A DNA stretch of 64,000 nt from contig NZ_BMIQ01000005.1 of assembly GCF_014642635.1 (NCBI RefSeq), positions 1-64,000 of the forward strand, given 5' to 3'. Every line of letters begins with the position of its first letter. The first letter of the stretch is position 1. The DNA is from Aureimonas endophytica (GTDB taxonomy: Bacteria; Pseudomonadota; Alphaproteobacteria; Rhizobiales; Rhizobiaceae). Of this stretch, positions 9,735-19,227 are shown one piece after another. The notes below the pieces were generated by a model. It made no database searches, was not told the origin of the DNA, and was given only the letters and a program-made list of their open reading frames with translations. A program made the position numbers and the translations under genes.

Positions 9735-9874
9735 TTCGTCGTCCCGGGCTTGACCCGGGACCCATGCCTCTGCGGACCCGCATGGATGACGTCGGAGACG
9801 GGCACCCTTCCGTATCGCTCCTACCTGCCGTCACCGGCTTGGCATGGGTCCCGGCTCAAGGCCGGGACGACGAA
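9735..9874. repeat. Inverted pair of 34-bp REP-like sequences
   Basis: Bases 9735-9768 and 9841-9874 are near-perfect reverse complements over 34 bp (core GTCCCGGGCTTGACCCGGGAC versus GTCCCGGCTCAAGGCCGGGAC), separated by 72 bases. Each arm is itself palindromic. The core resembles the TCGTCCCGG..CCGGGACCCAT repeats widespread in alphaproteobacterial intergenic DNA, usually read as REP/BIME-like non-autonomous elements. It occupies the gap between pbpC and the small gene on the other strand, where a bidirectional transcription stop would be useful. Confidence 0.8.
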
Positions 9875-9914
9875 GCGGTGCGGAGAGCGGATCTCGGCAA
9901 AGGCGCGGCCCGCC

Positions 9915-10187
9915 TCAGACCCGCGCCTCGCCCTCGGCGCCCTTGGGCGTTCCGGCGGGCGCGGTCAGGCCCGCGCCGGTGCCGGCGCCCGCCTCGTCGA
10001 GACCGCCGGACGAATGGAGGCGGCCGGACTCGGTCGCCTCGATCGTGCCGATCGCCGGGATGTGACAGGCGAAGCCGCGCGCGACCAGTTCCTCGGCGGC
10101 CTCCTGGTCGAAGACGGCGACGGAGGGATGCGCGCGCAGCTGGTCGAGCAGGGCGCCGGCGGCCGGGGACAGATCCAGATGGGACAT
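9915..10187 (-). CDS. Small protein of unknown function (90 aa)
   Basis: The ATG at 10187 is preceded by a good ribosome binding site (GGGAGAAACGTC). The N-terminal half looks folded and mixed in charge (LLDQLRAHPSVAVFDQEAAEELVARGF), while the C-terminal third is Gly/Ala-rich and low complexity. No membrane segment, signal peptide or known motif is visible. I do not recognise the family. It stands alone, transcribed away from the response regulator and towards the REP pair. Confidence 0.6.
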   Translation of the reverse strand: MSHLDLSPAAGALLDQLRAHPSVAVFDQEAAEELVARGFACHIPAIGTIEATESGRLHSSGGLDEAGAGTGAGLTAPAGTPKGAEGEARV

Positions 10188-10401
10188 GACGTTTCTCCCG
10201 TTCGTTATGGTTTCTTTCCCTCAACGCCGCGGATGCCGGCCCGGGTCCATGCCGCTACGGAAAACGGTTAACCATCGGTAGACCGCTCATAGTCCCGTCT
10301 CCCGATCTCGGCGCGATACGGAGACAGCGAAGCTCTTCGCGCGGACTCCTCGCGCCGGAGCGGGCATAGTCGGCGCGAGGGGGCCGTTCGGAGGATTCCG
10401 G

Positions 10402-10833
10402 ATGCGGGACGGGGGAATGCAGGGGCCGAGCGCCGTCGAGTCCTCCGGCTCCGGCGGCCCGACGCCGCGCGTGCTGATCGTCGAGGACGACTATTTCGCC
10501 GCCAAGGACACGGCGCAGGCGTTGCGCGCCGCCGGCTACCGGGTCGTCGGGCCGGTGCCGGACACGGAGAACGCGCTGCGCATCCTCGCGGAGGGCGGCG
10601 TCGACGCGGCGCTGCTCGACATCCGCCTCGGCGAGGGCAATTCCTTCGGTCTCGCCAAGGCGCTGAAGCGGCAGGGCGTGCCGGTGGCCTTTCTCAGCGG
10701 CCTCGCCAAGCGCGCGCTGCCGCCGGATCTCGCCGACCTGCCGGTCTTCGACAAGCCGGCGGACCTCCAGGCGGTCGCCGGGATCGTCGCGGCGATCCTG
10801 CGCCGCGACACGCCCGCTCAGGCGATCATGTAG
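10402..10833 (+). CDS. Single-domain response regulator (CheY-like receiver)
   Basis: A 143-residue receiver with no output domain. After a low-complexity lead of about 20 residues the fold starts at RVLIVEDDYF (acidic pocket E28, D29, D30). The phosphoacceptor is D73 in ALLDIRLGEG, the switch position is in VAFLSG, and the conserved lysine is K118 in VFDKPAD. The lead contains a second possible start (ATG 10417). Lone receivers of this sort act in phosphorelays or bind partner proteins; no histidine kinase is adjacent, so its partner is unknown. Its 3' end overlaps the convergent SDR gene by 16 bases. Confidence 0.88.
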   Translation: MRDGGMQGPSAVESSGSGGPTPRVLIVEDDYFAAKDTAQALRAAGYRVVGPVPDTENALRILAEGGVDAALLDIRLGEGNSFGLAKALKRQGVPVAFLSGLAKRALPPDLADLPVFDKPADLQAVAGIVAAILRRDTPAQAIM

Positions 10834-11543
10834 CCGCCGTCGACCGGCATCGACAGGCCGTTCACCATCGCCGACTCGTCGGAGAGGAGGAACAGGATCA
10901 CCTCGGCCACGTCGTCCGGCTCGGCGAAGCGGCCGACCGGAATGCGCGTCATCATGCCCGCTGCCTTCACCGGGTCGCTCCAGGCCTTCACGGCCATCGG
11001 CGTCAGCGTCACGGTCGGATGCACGCCGTTGACGCGGATGCCCTGCGGCGCCAGCTCCTTGGCCATGACGCGCGTCACGCCGTCGAGCCCGGCCTTGGAG
11101 GCGCAATAGGCCGTGTGGTCGGGAATGCCGACGAAGGCCGCGACGCTGGAGACGTTGACCACGGCGCCCTTGGCGCCCTTGGCGATCCGGTCGCGCGCAT
11201 ATTCCTGGGCGACGATCATCGGCGCGCGGGTGTTGACCGCGTGCAGGAGGTCGAAGGCCTCGACCGTCGTGTCGAGAAAGGACTGGAGCTCGGTCGTCCC
11301 CGCGCAGTTGACGAGGAGATCGGCCGGCATCGCCCGCCGGGCAGCGGCGCGCGTCGCCTCGGCATCGGCGAGATCGACCGCGATCGATTCGCAGCCCGTC
11401 TCCTGTTCCAGCGTCTCCAGATCGGCGGCCGAGCGTGTCAGCGCCACCACCTTGGCGCCGCGCCGCGCCAGCATCAGGGCCGTCGCCCGGCCGATGCCCT
11501 TGCCCGCGCCGGTCACTACGACGCGCTTGCCGGTGAAATCCAC
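10818..11543 (-). CDS. SDR oxidoreductase, L-xylulose (dicarbonyl) reductase-like
   Basis: A 241-residue short-chain dehydrogenase with a GTG start and a strong Shine-Dalgarno (GGGGAGGAAGCC). It shows TGAGKGIG (11-18), NCAG (79-82), Ser132/133, Tyr146 and Lys150. The ALTRSAADL stretch after beta-2 and VHPTVTLTPM near the C-terminus closely resemble the mammalian DCXR/L-xylulose reductase group, and the Arg after beta-2 suggests NADPH. It would interconvert xylitol and L-xylulose or a similar ketose. It is the last gene of the leftward polyol ABC operon, 31 bases after the ATPase gene, which supports a polyol role. The exact substrate is inferred. Confidence 0.78.
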   Translation of the reverse strand: MDFTGKRVVVTGAGKGIGRATALMLARRGAKVVALTRSAADLETLEQETGCESIAVDLADAEATRAAARRAMPADLLVNCAGTTELQSFLDTTVEAFDLLHAVNTRAPMIVAQEYARDRIAKGAKGAVVNVSSVAAFVGIPDHTAYCASKAGLDGVTRVMAKELAPQGIRVNGVHPTVTLTPMAVKAWSDPVKAAGMMTRIPVGRFAEPDDVAEVILFLLSDESAMVNGLSMPVDGGYMIA

Positions 11544-11574
11544 GGCTTCCTCCCCTGTCTCTCCCGCCCGCTTC

Positions 11575-12636
<1,062 letters not shown>

Positions 12637-12648
12637 TGCGCGTCCTCC

Positions 12649-13692
12649 TCATTGCGGCAGCTCGATCTGCATCTTGACTTCCCCCGGCGGCGCCGAGGCG
12701 GCGATCTCGAAAGCGCGGACGCTGTCGGCGAAATCGAAGCGGCGCGTGATCAGCGGCTTCACGTCGATCGCGCCGGAGGACAGCATCGCGACGCAGCGCG
12801 CGAAGACATGGGCATAGCGAAAGACGTGCTCGACCCGCGCCTCGCGCACCATGGCCTTGCCGACATTATAGGCGACGTCGCCCTGCTGCGAGCCGATGAA
12901 GACGACGCGGCCGGACGGGGCGAGCGGATCGAAGACCCCGGCCGCCGCCCGCGCGTTGCCCGAGCATTCGAAGACGATCTCGACGCCCCAGCCCTCGGTT
13001 TCCTTGAGGATCGCGGCTGTCGCGTCCTCGCGCGACACGTTGATCGGCGTGATCGGGCCGAGCCCGGCGGCGAGCGCCAGCTTGGTGTCGTCGACATCGG
13101 CGACGAAGACGCGGGCGCAGCCGGCGGCGAGCGCGGCCAGCGCCGTCACGAGCCCGATCGGCCCCGCGCCGATGACGAGCGCGTTGTCGCCGGGCTTCAC
13201 GTCGGCCTTGATCGCGGCATGGACGCCGACGGCGAGCGGCTCGACCATCGCCCCTTCCGCGAAGGAGACGTTGTCCGGCAGCTTGAAGGTGAAGGCGGCG
13301 GGATGGACGACGCTCGGCCGCAACACGCCATGGACCGGCGGCGTCGCCCAGAAGCGCACCGCCGGATCGACATTGTACTGCCCCATGCGCGTCGCCCGGC
13401 TCTGCGGATCGGGAATGCCCGGCTCCATGCAGACCCGGTCGCCGACCTTCAGCGTGGTGACGGCGCCGCCCGTCTCGATCACGGTGCCGGAGGCCTCGTG
13501 GCCGAGGATCATCGGCGCCTTGACCTGGAAGATCCCGGCCCCGCCATGGGTGTAGTAATGGACGTCCGAGCCGCAGATGCCGACCGTGTGCAACTTGATG
13601 CGCACGTCATGCGGCCCGACCGTCTCCTCGCGCTCGATCGGAAAATCGCGCAAGGAGAGCCTCAGCTTCTCCTCGAGAACCAGCGCCTGCAT
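12649..13692 (-). CDS. Zinc-dependent polyol dehydrogenase, xylitol dehydrogenase-like
   Basis: A 347-residue medium-chain dehydrogenase. Catalytic zinc ligands are C40 ([10 protein letters not shown]) and H65/E66 (GHEASG). The Rossmann motif is [12 protein letters not shown], followed by the acidic VADVDD that favours NAD+. The usual four-cysteine structural-zinc lobe is absent ([18 protein letters not shown] instead), as in known bacterial xylitol dehydrogenases, and the [14 protein letters not shown] segment is typical of that group. It would oxidise xylitol to D-xylulose (or sorbitol to fructose). It sits within the polyol ABC operon between the small membrane protein and the ATPase. Confidence 0.85.
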   Translation of the reverse strand: MQALVLEEKLRLSLRDFPIEREETVGPHDVRIKLHTVGICGSDVHYYTHGGAGIFQVKAPMILGHEASGTVIETGGAVTTLKVGDRVCMEPGIPDPQSRATRMGQYNVDPAVRFWATPPVHGVLRPSVVHPAAFTFKLPDNVSFAEGAMVEPLAVGVHAAIKADVKPGDNALVIGAGPIGLVTALAALAAGCARVFVADVDDTKLALAAGLGPITPINVSREDATAAILKETEGWGVEIVFECSGNARAAAGVFDPLAPSGRVVFIGSQQGDVAYNVGKAMVREARVEHVFRYAHVFARCVAMLSSGAIDVKPLITRRFDFADSVRAFEIAASAPPGEVKMQIELPQ

Positions 13693-13711
13693 CGGCCGCC
13701 CTCCCCTTTCC

Positions 13712-13951
13712 TCAACCCTTCCAGATGATCAGGACGCCGAGCACCAGCGCCAGCACATGGGCGCCGGTGAGCGGGATCGCCTGTTCCAGGAAGCGCATCC
13801 ATAGAAGCTCGATCGCGACGAAGAGGTAGATGCCGATGAACAGGCGGTCGAACCAGTTGGTGACGATGGGCAGGAAGCCCTGGCGCTTCGGCGCGGCCGC
13901 CACGCGGGCGGCCTCCTCGTCGGCCGCGTCGAGATCGATGAGCTGATCCAT
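13712..13951 (-). CDS. Small membrane protein of polyol ABC operon (79 aa)
   Basis: The sequence begins with an acidic, Ala-rich cytoplasmic tail. Two hydrophobic helices follow (about 34-53, [13 protein letters not shown]; and about 60-78, [14 protein letters not shown]-like), ending in WKG. The gene lies between the second permease (4 bases away) and the dehydrogenase. Small two-helix proteins occur at this position in related polyol or glycerol importer operons, suggesting an accessory subunit or assembly factor, but no function is established here. It is clearly co-transcribed. Confidence 0.7.
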   Translation of the reverse strand: MDQLIDLDAADEEAARVAAAPKRQGFLPIVTNWFDRLFIGIYLFVAIELLWMRFLEQAIPLTGAHVLALVLGVLIIWKG

Positions 13952-13955
13952 GGCT

Positions 13956-14792
13956 CTACTCCTTGACCGCGCCGAAGGTGAGGCCGGCCACGATATGCCG
14001 CTGCACGACCGCGAAGATGATGAGCGCCGGGATGAGCGTGATGATGGCGATGGAGGCCATCGTGCCCCATTCCGTGCCGGTGGAGGTGACGTATTCCGAC
14101 AGGCCCGTGGTGATGGTGCGGGCGTTGAAGCTCGTCAGCGTCGCGGCCAGCAGGAACTCGTTCCAGGCGAAGACCCAGGTGAGGATCAGCGTGACGGCGA
14201 GGCCCGGCCGCGCCAGCGGGAAGATCACCTCCCGGATCACCTGCCAGGTGGAGGAGCCGTCGACCGTCGCCGCCTCGTCCAGCTCCTTCGGAATGCCCTC
14301 GATCGTCGGCCGCAGCGTCCAGATGGCGAAGGGCAGGTTGAAGGTGCAGTAGAGGAGGATCATCCCGATCCGCGTGTCGTAGAGCTTCCAGTCGCCGATG
14401 GTGAAGACCTGGGTGAAGAGCAGGAAGAACGGCAGGAGGAACACGGCGGCCGGCGCCATGCGGTTGGTGATCGTCCAGAAGAAGATGTTCTCCTTGCCGC
14501 CGAGATCGTAGCGCGACAGGGCGTAGCAGGCCATGAAGGCGAGCAGCGTCACCAGCACCGAATTGCCGGTCGAGATGATGATCGAATTGATCATGTAGCG
14601 CCGCAGGGTCTCGTTGGTCAGCACCTCGGCATAGTTGTTCCAGTAGATCGCATCGAGGATGACGTTCGGCGTCGTGAACAGATCCACCGCCGGCTTCACC
14701 GAGATGACGAAGAGCCAGTAGATCGGAAACAGCGTCGCGAGGCTGAGGAGCGTCCAGAGGACGATGGACAGGATCGGGCGATCGCGGCGCAT
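13956..14792 (-). CDS. Polyol ABC transporter permease, MalG/SmoG-type
   Basis: A 278-residue inner-membrane permease with about six helices. The cytoplasmic coupling motif EAATVDGSSTWQVIREVIFPLARPG matches the EAA loop of CUT1 permeases. The start is taken at ATG 14792 (MRRDRP) because its TGATG overlaps the stop of the upstream permease by one base. The frame remains open much further upstream, but that part is antisense-like and overlaps permease 1. It pairs with the other permease and the ATPase in this operon. Confidence 0.92.
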   Translation of the reverse strand: MRRDRPILSIVLWTLLSLATLFPIYWLFVISVKPAVDLFTTPNVILDAIYWNNYAEVLTNETLRRYMINSIIISTGNSVLVTLLAFMACYALSRYDLGGKENIFFWTITNRMAPAAVFLLPFFLLFTQVFTIGDWKLYDTRIGMILLYCTFNLPFAIWTLRPTIEGIPKELDEAATVDGSSTWQVIREVIFPLARPGLAVTLILTWVFAWNEFLLAATLTSFNARTITTGLSEYVTSTGTEWGTMASIAIITLIPALIIFAVVQRHIVAGLTFGAVKE

Positions 14793-15673
14793 CAGGCTTC
14801 TCCCTTCCGGGCGCGTGGCGCGACGAGGCCGACATAGAGCAGCCAGCACATCACGAGCGTGAGATAGAGGACGATGATCGAGATCGCCGAGCCGTAGCCG
14901 TAATCGGTCTTCGGGAAGACGACCTTCCAGATATGCAGGCCGATATAGCGGGTGGCGGCGCCCGGCCCGCCGCCGGTCAGCATCCAGACCTCGTCGACGG
15001 TGCGCAGCGCGTCCATCAGGCGGATGAAGACGGTGGCGAGGATCGCCGGCCGGATCATCGGCAGCGTGATGTGCCAGAAGATCTGCCAGCGGCTGGCCCC
15101 GTCGATCTCGGCCTGTTCGAAGGGCTCCTTCGGCAGGGAGACGAGGGCTGCGAGCAGCGTCAGCGTGACGAGCGGCGTCCAGTGCCAGACGTCCATGATC
15201 ACGGTCAGCGCGAAGGCGGCGCCCGCGTCGCGGCCGATATTCATGTCGTAGCCGAACCAAGCGTTCAGATAATAGGGAATGATGCCGATCGAGGGCGTCG
15301 TCATCAGGCGCCAGACCGAGCCGACGACGATCGGCGCGACGATGAGGGGCAGCGTGTGGATGGTGCGGAAGAAGCCCTTGCCCGGAAAGTCGCGCATGAA
15401 GAGCTGCGCCAGGAGATAGCCGAGCACGACCTCGCTGAAGACGGCGAAGAAGGCGAATTTCAGCGTGAACCAGATGGAGTTCAGGAATTCCTGGTCGAAG
15501 ACGAGGCGGCGGAAATTGCGCGCGCCGCGAAAGATCATGTCCGGGCTCGCGCCGAACGGGTTCCACTGATGGAACGCGACATAGAGCACGTAGATGAACG
15601 GCAGGATGCCGAAGACGCCGAGAATGAGGATCGTGGGCGCGAGCAGGAGCCAGCCCACCTTGTTGGAACGCAT
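14792..15673 (-). CDS. Polyol ABC transporter permease, MalF/SmoF-type
   Basis: A 293-residue permease with six predicted helices and the coupling loop EQAEIDGASRWQIFWHITLPMIRPA. The ATG at 15673 (MRSNKVGW) is preceded by GGGAGGGGGG at good spacing; an upstream ATG at 15700 would add nine unlikely residues. It is the first of the closely packed part of the operon, about 340 bases after the binding-protein gene. Confidence 0.92.
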   Translation of the reverse strand: MRSNKVGWLLLAPTILILGVFGILPFIYVLYVAFHQWNPFGASPDMIFRGARNFRRLVFDQEFLNSIWFTLKFAFFAVFSEVVLGYLLAQLFMRDFPGKGFFRTIHTLPLIVAPIVVGSVWRLMTTPSIGIIPYYLNAWFGYDMNIGRDAGAAFALTVIMDVWHWTPLVTLTLLAALVSLPKEPFEQAEIDGASRWQIFWHITLPMIRPAILATVFIRLMDALRTVDEVWMLTGGGPGAATRYIGLHIWKVVFPKTDYGYGSAISIIVLYLTLVMCWLLYVGLVAPRARKGEA

Positions 15674-16016
15674 GGAGACCCCCCTCCCAGAAGGCGTCAT
15701 CGCCGAAACGATCGTTTGAAACAGTCGAACTGGCCGAGAAACCGCCGCCTCGGACCGCCGTTCGACCCGCGAACCCGTCGGCCTCGCCGCCGAGGCTTCG
15801 GGCCGGAAGCGGGGCCTCGCCCCGAACCCTTCTCAAGCCCCGCCGGCGGGCCGTTCCGCCCCGCTCGCGCCCGGCCGATCCGGGCGGGCATCTGTCCCGG
15901 TCCGATCCCGGACAAGGCAGGCGGACGGATGATCGAGGGAACGAAGACGGCCGGCGCCGGTCCTCGGCCGCAGGGTTGGGAGCCGCCCGCCGGGGCAGGC
16001 GGCTCCCGATCGCCTA
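15674..16016. other. Gap between binding-protein and permease genes
   Basis: About 340 bases inside the operon. The part nearest the binding-protein gene holds a strong hairpin (15978-16007). The rest is GC-rich with no conserved-looking reading frame; I see no other feature. Such gaps commonly allow more binding protein than permease to be made. Confidence 0.5.
15978..16007 (-). terminator. Hairpin directly after binding-protein gene (attenuator/mRNA stabiliser)
   Basis: A perfect 10-bp stem (GGGAGCCGCC / GGCGGCTCCC) lies 9 bases after the stop codon of the polyol-binding protein. No T-run follows. It is probably a partial terminator or 3' RNA-stabilising element separating the highly expressed binding protein from the permease genes. 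Confidence 0.6.
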
Positions 16017-17450
16017 TTACTGGCGATAGCCGAGATTGGTCAGTTCTTCCTCGGCGGTCGCCGCCATCTTGTCGAGGCCCTCGTCCGGGCCGATCTGGCC
16101 GGTGAGGATCTCGTAGAAGATCGGCGCGGTCGCCTCGCGGACCTGGGCGTGGAACGGATAGGGCGGCGCACCGGCGAAGAGCTTTCCGTCGTTCTTCAGC
16201 ATGGTGTAGTAGCCGCCGAGCTCCTTATCCATCTTCATCACGCCCGGATCGTCGTAGGTCGCGGTGTTGGTGATGCGCGGCGCGGCCACGGCCCAGCCGC
16301 TCTGCACCGAATCCTGCCCGATATATTGCAGGAAGAGCAGCGAGGCCTCGCGGTTCTTGGAGGTGACGGGCAGGCCGAAGGCGCCGCCGTCGTAATAGCC
16401 GATATAGCCCTTGCCGGCCGCGGCTTCCTCCATCACGCCCGCTTCCGTCGGCGGCAGGGCGACGCCCACCTTGCCGACCACCTTCGACTTCTCCGCGTCG
16501 GAGGCAATCCAGGCGGCGTTCTCGCCATAGACGAGCCCTTGCGCGGCGCGGCCGGCGGCGAAGGTCGTCGCGACCTCGGTCCAGGTCGAGGAGGCCGATT
16601 CCGGCGGCGCGATGTCGCGCAGGTGCAGCCAGTATTTCAGCGCCGCCTTCGACTTGTCGCTGTTCATCGTGCCGCCATTGGCGACGGAGGCCGCGTAGTT
16701 CTTGTCGGCGTTGATGCCCCAGTTGTAGACGCCGAAGGTCGGCGCGACGGATTCGAAGAACTCGTACCAGGAGGCCGGATGGCCGGTATGGGCCTGGGCC
16801 GTGGTGCCCCAGAGGTCGCCGCCGTGATCCTTGCCCCATTTGGTGAAGAATTCGGCGATCTGCGTATAGTCCTCGTGGGTCTTGGCCGGCGCCAGATCCT
16901 TGCCCGTCTCCTTCTTGAAGGCCTCCTTCACCGCCGGATCGTCGAAGAGATCCTTACGGTAGAGATAGATCTTGATGAAGGCTTCCATCGGCACGCCGAA
17001 GAGATCGCCGTCCTTGCCCTTGAAGTAGTTGGCGAAGGTCGTGAAATGCGACTCGTCGTAGCCGGGCGCCTTCAGGGACGGGTCGTCCTTCAGCGACTTC
17101 GTGATGTCGACCAGGAAGTTGCGGGCGAGATAGGCGTAGATGATGTCCTGCTCGATATAGACCATGTCATAGATGCCGGTCTTGGCCTCCATGTCCTTGA
17201 TGGCCTTGTCGTACATCTGGTCCCAGGACGTGGTCTCGATCTCGACCTTGATGCCGGTCTTCTTTTCGAATTCCGGCGCGAGCACGTCCTTGATGTAGTT
17301 GGAGGGCGGCGTGCTCTCGGTGACGCCGTGCAGGGTCACGCCCTTGAACTTGGCGCCCGCATCCGACCAGAAATCCGCCTTGGCGGGCGCCAGGCCCGCC
17401 ATCAGGCCCACCACCAGGGCGGCCATGCTCACTCCCAATGCGCGTCTCAT
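16017..17450 (-). CDS. Polyol ABC transporter periplasmic binding protein (family 1)
   Basis: A 477-residue extracellular solute-binding protein. The ATG at 17450 gives a clean signal peptide ([19 protein letters not shown], cleavage near AKA/DF) with GGGAGAACCAGC before it. The mature part shows the family-1 pattern: [23 protein letters not shown] near the N-terminus, YDMVYIEQD, and the [20 protein letters not shown] stretch. It captures the substrate and delivers it to the two permeases. It is the first gene of the leftward operon, and a candidate repressor site lies 172 bases upstream (17622-17640). The substrate is probably a pentitol or hexitol, judging from the dehydrogenases in the operon. 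Confidence 0.9.
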   Translation of the reverse strand: MRRALGVSMAALVVGLMAGLAPAKADFWSDAGAKFKGVTLHGVTESTPPSNYIKDVLAPEFEKKTGIKVEIETTSWDQMYDKAIKDMEAKTGIYDMVYIEQDIIYAYLARNFLVDITKSLKDDPSLKAPGYDESHFTTFANYFKGKDGDLFGVPMEAFIKIYLYRKDLFDDPAVKEAFKKETGKDLAPAKTHEDYTQIAEFFTKWGKDHGGDLWGTTAQAHTGHPASWYEFFESVAPTFGVYNWGINADKNYAASVANGGTMNSDKSKAALKYWLHLRDIAPPESASSTWTEVATTFAAGRAAQGLVYGENAAWIASDAEKSKVVGKVGVALPPTEAGVMEEAAAGKGYIGYYDGGAFGLPVTSKNREASLLFLQYIGQDSVQSGWAVAAPRITNTATYDDPGVMKMDKELGGYYTMLKNDGKLFAGAPPYPFHAQVREATAPIFYEILTGQIGPDEGLDKMAATAEEELTNLGYRQ

Positions 17451-17621
17451 GCTGGTTCTCCCGTAAAGCCGCCGATCCGAAGCGGATCGAACCCTTCCCG
17501 TCCGGTGGCCGGCTCTTGCGAGCGCGGACCGCTCCTCCTCCAAGGATGCCGGACCGGCCTCCCCGCATGCGGCGGGGGCCTCGACCCAAGTCCTAGCCGA
17601 TCTTTTCCGGCCGCACAACAT

Positions 17622-17640
17622 TTGTTGCGACAAGATTCAA
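17622..17640. promoter_or_regulatory. Candidate ROK-repressor operator, site 1 (importer operon)
   Basis: TTGTTGCG followed by 8 bases and CAA. The same arrangement recurs at 17941 and 20752. It lies 172 bases upstream of the binding-protein start codon. Confidence 0.55.
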
Positions 17641-17916
17641 ATTCGGGAATTCACCTGTGCAACGATGATGGGCATAGGGCGGCCACAGCCGACGGAGGAT
17701 GGCCGTGCCCGGCGCGGACGATGATCGCGCGATCCGGCATAGACGCGCAGCGCGGGCTTGGCTCCGGACGTTTCTTTCCTGGCTAAACCTCTTTCGGCGC
17801 TGCAATATTTCTCTTCGCACCCGCCGCAAGACACGCCTTTCCAGCGCCGCTACCCAGGGGCGCGTACCGTCGCGGCTATGAATTCGTGCAGTCCAAGGCC
17901 ATCCGTGCCGCCACGC

Positions 17917-17922
17917 TTGACA
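17917..17922 (+). promoter_or_regulatory. Candidate -35 box of epimerase promoter
   Basis: A perfect TTGACA. The -10 expected 17 bases later (about 17940-17945) is poor but falls inside operator site 2, the layout of a repressible promoter. Confidence 0.4.
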
Positions 17923-17940
17923 AGGGCGGCGATTCGATGA

Positions 17941-17959
17941 TTGTTGCGACCATCAACAA
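17941..17959. promoter_or_regulatory. Candidate ROK-repressor operator, site 2 (epimerase)
   Basis: TTGTTG, 7 bases, CAACAA: a perfect 6-bp inverted repeat and the most symmetric of the three sites. It lies 31 bases before the epimerase start codon, and its sequence contains the shared GTTGCG..CAA pattern. Confidence 0.6.
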
Positions 17960-17989
17960 ACAAAATAACGGTTCGGGAGGACCATCGCG

Positions 17990-18874
17990 ATGCGTCGACT
18001 GGGCATTCATTCCTTCGTCTGGACGGGCGGCGGCACGCAGGCCGAACTGGAAACGGCGATGGAGAAGTCCGCGGAATGCGGCTTCCGGCTGATCGAGTTC
18101 GCTTACTTGCGCCCGGAGAAGTTCGACCTCGACCGGCTGGCGCAGCGCGCGAAGTCGCTCGATCTCGACATCGCGGTGACGATGGGCCTGACGCCCGAGA
18201 CGGACGTCTCCAGCGAGGACCCGGAAGCGGTGAAGCGCGGCGAGGCGCTGCTCGCCGACGCGGTGAAGGCGGTGCGCGACATCGGCGGCTCGAAGCTCGG
18301 CGGCATCCTTTATTCGATGCACGGCAAGTACCGGACCATGCCGACGAAGCGCGGCTGGGAGAACAGCGTCGGCGCCATCGCCAAGACCGCCGCGGTCGCC
18401 GACGAGGCCGGCGTCGACATCGTGCTCGAGGTCGTGAACCGCTTCGAGACCAATCTCCTCAACACCACCGCGCAGGGCCTCGCCTTCGTCGAGGCGACCG
18501 GCTCCTCGTCGGTGCGGCTGCATCTCGACACCTTCCACATGAATATCGAGGAGGCCAATCCCGCCGCCGCCATCCGGCTCGCCGGCGACAAGATCGGCTA
18601 TTTCCACATCGGCGAGAGCAATCGCGGCTATCTCGGCGACGGCGTCATCGACTTCGACCTGATCTTCGACGCGCTGCTCGACATCGACTACCAGCGCGAC
18701 ATCACCTTCGAGTCCTTCTCGAGCGCGGTGGTGGACGAAGGCCTCTCGCTCGCCTGCGCCATCTGGCGCGACACCTGGACCGACAACCAGCCGCTCGCCC
18801 GGCACGCCAAGGCCTATATCGACCTGAAGCGCGACGAAGCCGCCCGCCGCCGGGCGACGAACGCGCGGCCCTGA
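17990..18874 (+). CDS. Ketose 3-epimerase family protein (D-tagatose/D-psicose 3-epimerase-like)
   Basis: A 294-residue TIM-barrel protein with the metal and acid/base residues of D-tagatose 3-epimerases: E147 (VLEVVNRFE), D180 (HLDTFHMNIEE), H206 (YFHIGESNRG), R212 and E241 (TFESFS). Their spacing matches exactly the E152/D185/H211/R217/E246 set I recall for the Pseudomonas cichorii enzyme. It would interconvert C3 epimers of free ketoses, for example D-ribulose/D-xylulose or fructose/psicose. The start has GGGAGG upstream. In a locus full of pentitol dehydrogenases, joining the ribulose and xylulose branches is the most economical role, but the true substrate is not shown by sequence. Confidence 0.85.
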   Translation: MRRLGIHSFVWTGGGTQAELETAMEKSAECGFRLIEFAYLRPEKFDLDRLAQRAKSLDLDIAVTMGLTPETDVSSEDPEAVKRGEALLADAVKAVRDIGGSKLGGILYSMHGKYRTMPTKRGWENSVGAIAKTAAVADEAGVDIVLEVVNRFETNLLNTTAQGLAFVEATGSSSVRLHLDTFHMNIEEANPAAAIRLAGDKIGYFHIGESNRGYLGDGVIDFDLIFDALLDIDYQRDITFESFSSAVVDEGLSLACAIWRDTWTDNQPLARHAKAYIDLKRDEAARRRATNARP

Positions 18875-18923
18875 CGGGAAGAACGGACCTGTTCCGGGAA
18901 GCCTCCCCCGTCCGCGACTAGCC

Positions 18924-19076
18924 TGATCTCCCCCCCTGAGGGGGAGATGGGCGGCAGCCCAGAGGGGGTGGCGAGCGTCAGCGAGGTCCCCCATCTCCAC
19001 CGCCGCGCCATTCGAAGGCTATCGCCTTCGCACTCCCCTCTGCCTGCCGGCATCTCCCCCTCAAAGGGGGAGATCA
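18924..19076 (-). repeat. Composite palindromic repeat, full copy A
   Basis: A 153-bp element about 90% identical to the reverse complement of the copy at 20511-20662. Each end is a GATCTCCCCC..GGGGGAGAT hairpin, and between them lie GGGCGGCAGCCC, a GGCGAGCGTCAGCGAGG block, TTCGAAGGC.. and TGCCTGCCGGC blocks. It separates the epimerase gene from the ROK regulator gene. No coding capacity is apparent, so a MITE- or REP-like non-autonomous element is likely. Confidence 0.85.
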
Positions 19077-19227
19077 AGCTCATCTCGGACGGTGGCGCCG
19101 ATCGGAAGCCACCTGTCGCAAGAGCCCGCCGCTCGGCAGCCGGGAGTTGCCGGCCCGTCGCCCGGGCGGTATCACGGGCCTCGTCCCTCGCTGCGGAACG
19201 GCGCGCGGCGGACATGGAGACGCAGAC

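Larger units (their letters stand above)
17451..17989. other. Divergent control region of polyol importer and epimerase genes
   Basis: About 540 non-coding bases between divergent transcription units. Each end carries a copy of the same 19-bp motif (17622-17640 and 17941-17959). A consensus-like -35 (TTGACA, 17917-17922) points toward the epimerase gene, with the second motif covering the expected -10. Nothing protein-coding is convincing here. Confidence 0.6.

Noticed and set aside
13956-15836. A single 626-residue leftward frame spanning both polyol permeases
   Set aside because: Only the part after ATG 14792 is permease-like; the upstream part overlaps the genuine first permease in another frame and is nonsense, so this is not a fusion.
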